The notes below the pieces were generated by a model. The model made no database searches, was not told where the DNA came from, and saw only the letters and a program-made list of their open reading frames with translations. Both the position numbers and the translations under genes were made by a program. Shown in pieces: positions 1-5,386 of a stretch of 7,172 nt of DNA (positions within the stretch are counted from its first letter, which is position 1; the number at the start of each line of letters is the position of its first letter). The DNA comes from RGIG4097 sp045613765 (GTDB lineage: Bacteria > Bacillota > Clostridia > Christensenellales > CAG-917): contig JAZLBO010000002.1 of the NCBI GenBank assembly GCA_045613765.1, forward strand, positions 1 to 7,172, written 5' to 3'.

Positions 1-1
1 A

Positions 2-730
2 CAAATCGCAAGACCTGAAGATGAAAAGCCTTTCTTTGAGATGGGGGGCAAGAGAACTCAATATGATGATGAACTTGCAAGAGAAATTGAAAAGGTCAAG
101 ACGTTTGAGTATCCTTATGATGAAGAAACACGCCTTTCAATGAAATACACCGTCACCCAAATCAACAACGAAGGTGCAAAGGATATTACAGTCACTTTCC
201 CCACCTACGAAGATGATGGAGAAGACAACGGCGGTGTCAGTGTTGCAGAAATCGGCACGGCATACCACAAGGTTATGGAATATATTGACTTTGCCATTGA
301 CAACGTTGAAGACGTCAAGAGTGCAATAGACCAAATGGTTGCAGATGGGGTGCTTACAAGGGAGGCAAGAGATCTTGTTGAAGATGACAAAATTTTGACT
401 GCGCTTATGGATCCCATCATCAAAGAATCTGCCGGTGCAAGATGCCGTCACGAGCAACCCTTTATGATATACGTACCTGCAAAAGAGGTGCTTGAAGGCT
501 CAAATTCCACAGACAAAGTGCTTGTACAGGGCGTAATTGACCTTCTTGTTGAAGGCAAAAAGAAATATATTGTAGATTTCAAATATTCATCACTGAAGGG
601 CGAAGAAGGTAAAAATAAATACAAAAAGCAACTTTATCTATACAAAATGGCTTATGAACTGTCATTTGGCGAAAAAATTGACAAAGTTGTGCTTTTGTCA
701 CTGAAAACTGGCGAAAGTTTTGAACTGTAA
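2..730 (+). CDS. addA: AddA-like ATP-dependent helicase/nuclease subunit A, C-terminal nuclease end (5' partial)
   Basis: The frame is open from the left edge, so the gene begins upstream; the first ATG, at position 41, is internal. About 242 residues are visible, against roughly 1,200 for a complete AddA. They form the RecB-type PD-(D/E)XK nuclease domain. The order of motifs is GTAYH (His at 266-268), EQPF with its Glu, GVIDLL (Asp at 539-541), VDFK (Asp 575-577, Lys 581-583) and QLYLY (Gln 629-631). These are the expected metal-binding and catalytic positions. AddB normally carries a four-Cys iron-sulfur cluster around its nuclease; none is seen here, which favours AddA. By family knowledge AddAB resects double-strand breaks up to a Chi-like site for recombination. 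The helicase motifs lie outside the window, so the full domain architecture is inferred. A hairpin terminator follows the stop, so nothing links it to the next gene as an operon. Confidence 0.82.
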   Translation, partial: QIARPEDEKPFFEMGGKRTQYDDELAREIEKVKTFEYPYDEETRLSMKYTVTQINNEGAKDITVTFPTYEDDGEDNGGVSVAEIGTAYHKVMEYIDFAIDNVEDVKSAIDQMVADGVLTREARDLVEDDKILTALMDPIIKESAGARCRHEQPFMIYVPAKEVLEGSNSTDKVLVQGVIDLLVEGKKKYIVDFKYSSLKGEEGKNKYKKQLYLYKMAYELSFGEKIDKVVLLSLKTGESFEL

Positions 731-733
731 AAT

Positions 734-767
734 CGACCTTTTTTACCAAAAAAGGTTGCAATTTTTT
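734..767 (+). terminator. Probable intrinsic terminator of the addA-like gene
   Basis: The inverted repeat CGACCTTTTTT / AAAAAAGGTTG (734-744 and 748-758) has a 3-base loop and one G-T pair. A run of six T follows at 762-767. The stem is A/T-rich and therefore weaker than the other terminators in this window. The T-run starts three bases after the stem, which is slightly unusual. Confidence 0.6.
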
Positions 768-783
768 GCCTATATGTTATACT
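756..783 (+). promoter_or_regulatory. Candidate sigma-A promoter for the acidic membrane protein gene
   Basis: TTGCAA (756-761) and TATACT (778-783) are separated by 16 bases, a reasonable match to the -35/-10 consensus. The -35 box overlaps the end of the upstream terminator stem and T-run. It is the best-spaced pair in the short gap, but the region is A/T-rich and other -10 choices exist. Confidence 0.4.
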
Positions 784-811
784 TTTAGTAGTTTATTTTA
801 CTAAATAGGAG
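784..811 (+). promoter_or_regulatory. Inverted repeat plus Shine-Dalgarno upstream of the acidic protein gene
   Basis: TTTAGTA (784-790) and TACTAAA (799-805) are perfect 7-base inverted arms around an 8-base centre. The Shine-Dalgarno AGGAG (807-811) follows at once, 7 bases before the ATG at 819. The palindrome sits just after the proposed -10, so it could be an operator or a leader hairpin near the ribosome site. The ribosome site is secure; a role for the palindrome is inference. Confidence 0.5.
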
Positions 812-818
812 CAAAGAG

Positions 819-2165
819 ATGGAATTTTTCAAGAAAATCTTTGACGGCATGACATCATTGTCACAAAAATTGCCTGCAATCGACTTGCAATCAATCTTCA
901 TTATCGCATTGGTGGCAATCGCAGGTATCGGTATCATCATCGGTCTTACATACTTGGGATCAAAAGCAAGCAAGATGAAGAACGCTTGCTCAAAAATCAT
1001 CAAGTACCTTGCAAATGTCAATGCAGTCAACGATGACAACGCAGAAGAATTTACAACAACTTGCTTTGGCAAGAAAGTGCCCGTGGCACTCAGTGACACT
1101 TGGGTTGAATATCTTGGTGTTCGTTATGGTTTCCCCAGTGAAGTCATGTCAGAACCCTTGGTCTTTGATAGAGAAGTCAAACGCGTGAGTTATGCAAGAG
1201 CAAACATCTTCATCGCAATCTCACTTGTTGTCACAGCACTCTTCGCATTCTGGGGTCTTGGCTCAATCGAAGCAGTGGAAATGGGCGTCTTGCTCTGTTG
1301 TGGTCTTTTGCTTTCAGCAATCGTATATCTTGTTCTTATCGTAGTTGCTCACATTGAATTTACAAAAGCACGTGAACTTTTCTATGAAATGCAAGATGAT
1401 CTTGATGCAAAGGTTGATTTTGAAATTGGCAAGAGCTATGCATCAGACACATCACCTCTCGTAGAAATGGCAGCAGTTATCGACGAAATCGTTGCACGCA
1501 ACACTGAAAAAGAAGTGGAAATGCCCGAAGAAGAAGTCGAAGAAGAACTTGCTGAAGAATACGTTGAAGAATACGTCGAAGACGAAGTCATTGAAGAAGA
1601 AATGGTTGAAGAACCCGTCGAAGAAGCCATGGAAGAAGTGGCAGAAGAAGATGCAACAGCAGACGTGGAAGAAGAAATCGTTGAAGAAGAAATGACAGAA
1701 GAAGCACTCGAAGAAGTGCAAGAAGAAGTTGAAGAAGGGGACGAAGAAGATATGTTTGGCAGAAGAAAGAGAGAAAGAGAAGCAGCAGCACAAATTCCTC
1801 AAGAAGAAAAGACTTTCCTTGAAAGTGAAGTTGTAGAGGAAGAAGAAAGAGATTATCTCGACAGTGAAGTAGTGGAAGACGAAGTGCCTGCAAATCAAGA
1901 AATCGTTGAAGAAGAGGAAGACCTTGACGAAGGCGATGCAGACGTCCAAGCACCCAAACTCTCAAAACTCCCCAACCTTATGGACTTCATCATGTCAAAG
2001 AATCTTTCACCCAAAGCAAAGATGAGCGTTGCAACAGCAATGGTTGGCGTCTGTGCAAAATTCAAGAAAGATCCCGACAACTTCAAACTTGCAAAGAAGT
2101 CAACTGCAAAAGTCTTGACAAGCATTGTCAAAGACAAAATCGCAGAAAGACAAGGAAACAACTAA
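819..2165 (+). CDS. Unrecognised membrane protein with Glu-rich tail and basic C-terminal domain
   Basis: This 448-residue protein is not one I recognise. Residues 25-46 form a first membrane segment. Residues ~50-125 are a soluble stretch containing DTWVEYLGVRYGFPSE. Residues 128-147 and 152-176 are two closely spaced membrane segments. A long tail follows: residues ~228-310 and 329-375 are dominated by Glu and Val in EEVEEE-like patterns, split by a short basic patch, GRRKRER (314-320). The last ~65 residues (380-444) are Lys-rich and helix-prone. The order one segment, ~80 residues, then two segments resembles the general layout of ExbB/TolQ-type proteins, but their Gly-rich channel motif is not evident, so I do not assign that family. 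The start is supported by AGGAG seven bases upstream. The gene stands alone between two terminators. The tail most likely acts as a flexible acidic linker or binding surface on the cytoplasmic side (inference). Confidence 0.85.
   Translation: MEFFKKIFDGMTSLSQKLPAIDLQSIFIIALVAIAGIGIIIGLTYLGSKASKMKNACSKIIKYLANVNAVNDDNAEEFTTTCFGKKVPVALSDTWVEYLGVRYGFPSEVMSEPLVFDREVKRVSYARANIFIAISLVVTALFAFWGLGSIEAVEMGVLLCCGLLLSAIVYLVLIVVAHIEFTKARELFYEMQDDLDAKVDFEIGKSYASDTSPLVEMAAVIDEIVARNTEKEVEMPEEEVEEELAEEYVEEYVEDEVIEEEMVEEPVEEAMEEVAEEDATADVEEEIVEEEMTEEALEEVQEEVEEGDEEDMFGRRKREREAAAQIPQEEKTFLESEVVEEEERDYLDSEVVEDEVPANQEIVEEEEDLDEGDADVQAPKLSKLPNLMDFIMSKNLSPKAKMSVATAMVGVCAKFKKDPDNFKLAKKSTAKVLTSIVKDKIAERQGNN
1500..1943 (+). 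repeat. Low-complexity GAA-rich tract encoding the Glu-rich tail
   Basis: GAAGAA-type codons recur with GTC/GTT/GTG at irregular intervals. The + strand here is very purine-rich and the repeats are not exact in period. Valine and glutamate codons are both used in several synonymous forms (GTC, GTT, GTG; GAA, GAG). This suggests the acidic composition is selected at protein level and is not a recent slippage expansion. Confidence 0.75.
1815..1892 (+). repeat. Tandem duplicated 13-residue motif inside the acidic tail
   Basis: Residues 333-345 (FLESEVVEEEERD) and 346-358 (YLDSEVVEDEVPA) are adjacent copies sharing the pattern [FY]L[ED]SEVVE[ED]E. It is the one clear periodic unit in the tail. 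It may be a short docking motif repeated for avidity, which is inference. Confidence 0.6.
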
Positions 2166-2187
2166 TCCTATTTAGACACGGAATAAC

Positions 2188-2223
2188 AGCCGTCTTGACA
2201 ACGTCAGGACGGCTTTTTCTTTT
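2188..2223 (+). terminator. Strong intrinsic terminator after the acidic protein gene
   Basis: AGCCGTCTTGAC (2188-2199) pairs with GTCAGGACGGCT (2203-2214) over 12 base pairs with one G-T pair and a 3-base loop. T-rich sequence runs to 2223. It separates the acidic protein gene from the regulator array. Confidence 0.9.
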
Positions 2224-2268
2224 GTGCAAACTTATGTGTCAAATATTGTAAACAAAAGCCCAAATGTC

Positions 2269-2297
2269 TTGAAAAAACATAGGTTTTGGGGTATAAT
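2269..2297 (+). promoter_or_regulatory. Promoter of regulator copy 1, with operator-like inverted repeat in the spacer
   Basis: TTGAAA (2269-2274), a 17-base spacer and a perfect TATAAT (2292-2297) form a near-consensus sigma-A promoter; transcription should begin near 2304. The spacer contains AAAAC (2274-2278) and GTTTT (2283-2287), inverted arms around ATAG. A second inverted pair, CCCAAA (2259-2264) and TTTGGG (2285-2290), spans the -35. A helix-turn-helix dimer bound here would block polymerase, so self-repression is plausible. Positions 2259-2322 match 3837-3900 with only 3 differences. Confidence 0.85.
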
Positions 2298-2303
2298 GTG
2301 GTT

Positions 2304-2415
2304 GAAAATCAAGAAAATTCTCCAATTCGGCGAGTGATTCGGCAGTTTGTGGGTTGTATTCTCTCTCTCCAAGATGTAGAATTCAATCATCAAAAACAAA
2401 TGCATGGAGGCATTT
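2304..2415 (+). promoter_or_regulatory. Conserved ~112-nt leader of regulator copy 1
   Basis: The leader lies between the inferred start of transcription and the ATG. It is the same length as the other two leaders. Its middle differs from them, but its end shares TGTAGAATTCAATCATC (2375-2391). TTGTGG (2347-2352) faces CTCCAA (2367-2372) with one T-C mismatch and one G-T pair. Flanking G-T pairs can lengthen this stem. The weaker pairing makes copy 1 the least convincing of the three, yet its arms sit at the aligned position. Confidence 0.6.
2398..2415 (+). promoter_or_regulatory. Shine-Dalgarno displayed in a hairpin loop, copy 1
   Basis: AAATGC (2398-2403) and GCATTT (2410-2415) are perfect inverted arms around ATGGAG (2404-2409), and the start codon follows at 2416. 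GGAGG (2406-2410) lies 5 bases from that ATG, which chooses it over the in-frame ATG at 2404. The element has the same 6-6-6 geometry in two other copies. Confidence 0.6.
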
Positions 2416-3753
2416 ATGGAAAAGAAAACGATAGGCAAATTTATATCCGTGTTGCGCAGAGCAAATGGCATGACGCAACAGGAACTTGCAGACAAATTGC
2501 TTGTTTCAGACAAGACAGTAAGTAAGTGGGAGTGTGGCGAGCGTATGCCCGATATATCATTGTTGCCCGCAATCGCAGAAGTCTTTGGCATAACCACTGA
2601 TGAACTTCTCCGTGGAGAAAGAAATAATCCCGAAAGAGAAAACTACGGCGCTGAAGAAAATGAAACCAAGCAAAAGGTAAAGAGCGACAAGCAGTTCAAT
2701 CTTATGCTTGACAAGAAAGTACACACATATAAGGGATTGAGTTTTATATCAATTTCGTTGCTGATTGTTGCGATGATAATTGCTGTGACAGTAAACTTTG
2801 CAGGTCATCGTGGAGAGGTTGCTTTTTTGTGTGCAACAATTTTGTGCATAGGTGCTGAAGTATGCCAAATTTTGTTTGCACACAATGCATGGGTAAAGTT
2901 TGATGAAGAAGACGGTATAAGTAAAGATAAGATTATATCAGCCAACAACAAAATCGCTCGTGATGCAACAGCAATATCTTTTGCTTGCCTTGGATCAATT
3001 GCATTTTATAGCCCTATGGCTGCAGTATTCACTGCCAACAGTGCAGGATATGAAAATGTTTCCATTAAAGCCAAGTCATTTTTCTTGATGGGTGGCTTGC
3101 TTATGTGTTGCGCCTTGTTTGCAGCATTTGCAGTGTACGTGTTGTTCGTGCGAAAAGCATTGCACAATAAAGAAATCATCGTAATGGCAGAAGATGAAGA
3201 AAAGACTTTCAAACTCAACAAATCAATGATGTCTAAAATGGCAATCGCATTTCTTTGCGTGGTTGTTGTGTTTGGTGTTACTGTCGCAGTAGTAAACAAT
3301 GCTGAATTGCGTTACACAGTGCGAGGTACAGGTTCTGCTTCATTTAAGAGTTATTTGGAGCGAGATTATCTTGATTGGCGATATGAAACATGTGGAACAA
3401 ATGTTGCGCTTCAACAAATGGCAGATGAAAGTTATTTGAGATGGGGATCAGTGGAAGATGAGCAAGGACAGACTATGACATATTTCTATCATAAAAATCA
3501 CCACTTGGGGCATGTTATCGAGCATAATGACTGGGATTATTCCATTAATATGGTTGCAGACAAAGACAAGGTTGCAAAAATATCTTCTCCCATAGTGTAC
3601 TCACTTCTCGGTGCAGACTTGGTTGCATCATTTGTGATATATATGGTGCTCGCAGATAAAAACAAAAAGAAAGTTCTTGTAGGTGAAGATGTAAACAATG
3701 CCGACGACAACAAGGCAGAAGAACCCATGCCAGAAGAACTTGCAGTTGAATAA
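2416..3753 (+). CDS. Membrane-anchored XRE-family regulator, copy 1
   Basis: This is a 445-residue protein. Residues 5-67 are a Cro/CI-type helix-turn-helix with TQQELADKLLV (20-30) and the recognition helix SDKTVSKWE (31-39). A charged linker (68-104) leads to six predicted membrane segments near 107-128, 134-157, 184-206, 221-246, 273-293 and 391-413. With the DNA-binding end in the cytoplasm, residues 294-388 fall outside the cell; the KNKKK after the last segment fits an inside C-terminus. The outside domain ends with EDEQGQ...YFYH...YSINM, matching copies 2 and 3 in a shared core, while its first half is shorter and different. It is probably a one-component sensor that binds DNA while embedded in the membrane (inference). 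It has its own promoter and terminator, so it is probably monocistronic. The ATG at 2404 was rejected because it overlaps the ribosome site. Signal and targets are unknown. Confidence 0.9.
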   Translation: MEKKTIGKFISVLRRANGMTQQELADKLLVSDKTVSKWECGERMPDISLLPAIAEVFGITTDELLRGERNNPERENYGAEENETKQKVKSDKQFNLMLDKKVHTYKGLSFISISLLIVAMIIAVTVNFAGHRGEVAFLCATILCIGAEVCQILFAHNAWVKFDEEDGISKDKIISANNKIARDATAISFACLGSIAFYSPMAAVFTANSAGYENVSIKAKSFFLMGGLLMCCALFAAFAVYVLFVRKALHNKEIIVMAEDEEKTFKLNKSMMSKMAIAFLCVVVVFGVTVAVVNNAELRYTVRGTGSASFKSYLERDYLDWRYETCGTNVALQQMADESYLRWGSVEDEQGQTMTYFYHKNHHLGHVIEHNDWDYSINMVADKDKVAKISSPIVYSLLGADLVASFVIYMVLADKNKKKVLVGEDVNNADDNKAEEPMPEELAVE

Positions 3754-3772
3754 TTGACAAAATAAGCAAAAC

Positions 3773-3804
3773 AAAAGGCACTCAAACGAGTGTCTTTTCA
3801 TTTT
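3773..3804 (+). terminator. Intrinsic terminator of regulator copy 1
   Basis: AAAAGGCACTC (3773-3783) pairs with GAGTGTCTTTT (3788-3798) over 11 base pairs with one G-T pair and the loop AAAC. T-rich sequence continues to 3804. The A/T ends of the stem and the T-run would also allow partial termination in the opposite direction. Confidence 0.85.
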
Positions 3805-3846
3805 GTTGATTGGCAGAGAAACAAATCAAAGAAAAACCCAAATGCC

Positions 3847-3875
3847 TTGAAAAAACATAGGTTTTGGGGTATAAT
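3847..3875 (+). promoter_or_regulatory. Promoter of regulator copies 2 and 3, with operator-like inverted repeat
   Basis: TTGAAA (3847-3852), 17 bases, then TATAAT (3870-3875); transcription should begin near 3882. The spacer repeats AAAAC (3852-3856) and GTTTT (3861-3865), and CCCAAA (3837-3842) faces TTTGGG (3863-3868), exactly as in copy 1. The two promoters are nearly identical, so any regulator that binds one should bind the other. Confidence 0.85.
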
Positions 3876-3881
3876 GTCTTT

Positions 3882-3992
3882 GAAAATCAAGAAAATTCTC
3901 ACAAAATGAGAGAGATTCGCTGTTTGCGATGTTGTATTTTTACTGACGTAATAGTAGAATTCAATCATCAAAATAAATGCAAGGTGGCATTG
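3882..3992 (+). promoter_or_regulatory. Conserved ~111-nt leader of regulator copy 2
   Basis: Two stems are visible. TCTCA (3897-3901) pairs with TGAGA (3907-3911) around CAAAA. TTGCG (3924-3928) pairs with CGTAA (3947-3951) at the place where copies 1 and 4 also pair, but with different bases. A competing short stem TCGC (3917-3920) / GCGA (3926-3929) overlaps the second. The GTAGAATTCAATCATC stretch (3954-3969) is shared with the other leaders. This leader happens to lack stops in the frame of the gene. Confidence 0.65.
3975..3992 (+). promoter_or_regulatory. Shine-Dalgarno displayed in a hairpin loop, copy 2
   Basis: AAATGC (3975-3980), loop AAGGTG (3981-3986), GCATTG (3987-3992), then ATG at 3993. 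Five of six pairs are kept. AAGGTGG is a weaker ribosome site than in copies 1 and 4, so translation may be lower here. Confidence 0.55.
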
Positions 3993-5381
3993 ATGGAAAA
4001 GAAAACGATAGGCAAATTCATAGCCGTACTGCGCAAGGCAAATGGTATGACACAAAAGGAGCTTGGCGAAAAACTCCTTGTTTCTGACAAGACGGTAAGC
4101 AGGTGGGAAAATGATGAATTTTCTCCTGATATCTCTTTGTTGCCTGCAATTGCCGATATATTTGGAATAACTGTTGATGAACTTCTCCGTGGAGAACGCA
4201 ACAATCCTGAAAGAGCAGGTTACGGCACAGCAGACACCATAGCCAAAAACAAGGCAAAGAGTGAAAAGCAGTTTGGTTTTATGCTTGACAGGAAGTCAAG
4301 CAAATACACTGCGCTCACCTGTGTGTCCTTGGCGATAACAGTGATAGGAATGTTGCTTGCATTATTGTTTAGGACATTATCTGGGGTTGTCTTGGCTGTT
4401 ATATTGACTTCTGTGTTTTCAGTGGTGGCAGAAATCTGTCAAATTGTCTTTGCAATTGAAGCGTTCATCAAGATAAATGATGGCGATGAATATTTGGAAA
4501 AAACCACTTCTTTCAACAAACGCGTGGTCAGTATGGCGTCATGGTTTAGCATTTTCAACTTGACTCTCCCCGTACATTCAATATTGATAATACATCAAAT
4601 TAGTGACCAAATGGTAGGCCGTGAACGTATCCTTGGCAATGGCACGTTCCTTGGATTGGCTGTGGCACATTTTTTAATTCTTTATGTAATATACGTCCTT
4701 GCAGTGTACAATCCACTTGTCAAAAAGGGATTGATTGCTTGTAGCGAAAAAGATAGAAAAATCAATGCGTTCAACTCGAAACTCCTCAAAAAGATGACTC
4801 TCATCTGTGGGATTATTGCCATCTTACTTCTTGGCGTTGGACACATATTTGTAATCCCCGACGTCTATTACAATCAAATAGTGGCACATAAAACCTTTGC
4901 CACCTTTGAGGAATTTAAGGAATATACTGAAGGACAGTGTGATGATTGGTGCGAGGCTCAAAAAGATAGAGAGCGCTTTTGGTACGAAAATGCACAAGGC
5001 GAATTGGTGTTTGACCAAAATGACTTTGACAACTATTGCTTCTCACAAAAGGGAGAAGGATTTTTGGAAGATGACCAAGGTCACGTGTATGAATACTATT
5101 ATTTGTATGATGAAGAACCCGGAATACTCAGTTATGAGAAATCAGACAATGAGGTATGGAATATCAAGGTGTTTGATGCTGAACTGGCAGAGGATTGTGC
5201 GATAATAGCGAAAAACTTTTTTGGGATAGTTTTTATAGTATATTTCGCTATATGTGCAGTGATATATAAATCATTGGCTCACAAGAATAAAAAGAAAGTT
5301 CTTTTAGGAACAAGCGACAGTAACGGCAACAACGCAGAAGAAACCACAGAATTAAATCATCAAACAACAAATGTGGAGTGA
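3993..5381 (+). CDS. Membrane-anchored XRE-family regulator, copy 2, first gene of a two-gene operon
   Basis: This is a 462-residue protein. The helix-turn-helix (5-67) has recognition helix SDKTVSRWE (31-39) and differs from copy 3 at only four of the first 67 residues. Predicted membrane segments lie near 107-126, 130-157, 177-200, 215-239, 267-288 and 407-425. The outside domain (289-404) contains TFEEFKEY, ENAQGELVFDQ and EDDQGHVYEYYY, is acidic and aromatic, and has Cys 316, 320 and 349. The frame is open upstream to 3864, but that stretch is the leader, and the AAGGTGG-spaced ATG matches the start of the paralogues. The last ~11 residues (TELNHQTTNVE) are read from DNA that matches the end of the leader, so the C-terminus is probably a duplication scar. 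Copy 3 starts 5 bases after the TGA with no terminator between. The ligand is unknown. Confidence 0.9.
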   Translation: MEKKTIGKFIAVLRKANGMTQKELGEKLLVSDKTVSRWENDEFSPDISLLPAIADIFGITVDELLRGERNNPERAGYGTADTIAKNKAKSEKQFGFMLDRKSSKYTALTCVSLAITVIGMLLALLFRTLSGVVLAVILTSVFSVVAEICQIVFAIEAFIKINDGDEYLEKTTSFNKRVVSMASWFSIFNLTLPVHSILIIHQISDQMVGRERILGNGTFLGLAVAHFLILYVIYVLAVYNPLVKKGLIACSEKDRKINAFNSKLLKKMTLICGIIAILLLGVGHIFVIPDVYYNQIVAHKTFATFEEFKEYTEGQCDDWCEAQKDRERFWYENAQGELVFDQNDFDNYCFSQKGEGFLEDDQGHVYEYYYLYDEEPGILSYEKSDNEVWNIKVFDAELAEDCAIIAKNFFGIVFIVYFAICAVIYKSLAHKNKKKVLLGTSDSNGNNAEETTELNHQTTNVE

Positions 5382-5386
5382 CGCCT
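5348..5386 (+). repeat. Leader 3'-end remnant fused into the end of regulator copy 2, serving as ribosome site of copy 3
   Basis: AGAATTAAATCATCAAA (5348-5364) and then ACAAATG (5367-5373) align with AGAATTCAATCATCAAA and ACAAATG at the end of the copy 1 leader, with one substitution and a small length difference. Here the stretch is coding for copy 2 through its TGA at 5379-5381. GGAG (5375-5378) lies 8 bases before the copy 3 ATG at 5387. The flanking inverted arms seen in the true leaders are lost. Confidence 0.7.

Noticed and set aside
819..1350. Assignment of the membrane part to the ExbB/TolQ/MotA or ZorA family
   Set aside because: Only the order of membrane segments agrees; the characteristic Gly-rich segment motif is not evident and no partner gene of the MotB/ExbD type is present.
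1492..1695. A Lys-rich + strand frame of 67 residues inside the acidic protein gene
   Set aside because: It is the +1 shift of GAA codons (AAG/AAA) and has no start signals.
1452..1965. Long minus-strand frames opposite the acidic tail, rich in Phe, Leu or Ser
   Set aside because: They are the complement of GAA-type repeats, have no ribosome site or promoter, and are low-complexity by necessity.
2374..2379. ATG-TAG minimal start-stop in the copy 1 leader
   Set aside because: Copy 4 has GTG-TAG and copy 2 loses it, with no ribosome site in front; it looks like chance within TGTAGAATTC.
3864..3992. A 43-residue N-terminal extension of copy 2, open in frame from 3864
   Set aside because: It is the leader read through: it starts before the -10 box, the paralogous leaders are not open in this way, and the ribosome site and MEKKTIGKF start fit 3993.
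5200..5386. A separate promoter for copy 3 inside the end of copy 2
   Set aside because: A/T-rich stretches occur near 5215-5260, but no well-spaced -35/-10 pair comparable to the repeated module is seen, and the 5-base gap to copy 2 favours read-through.
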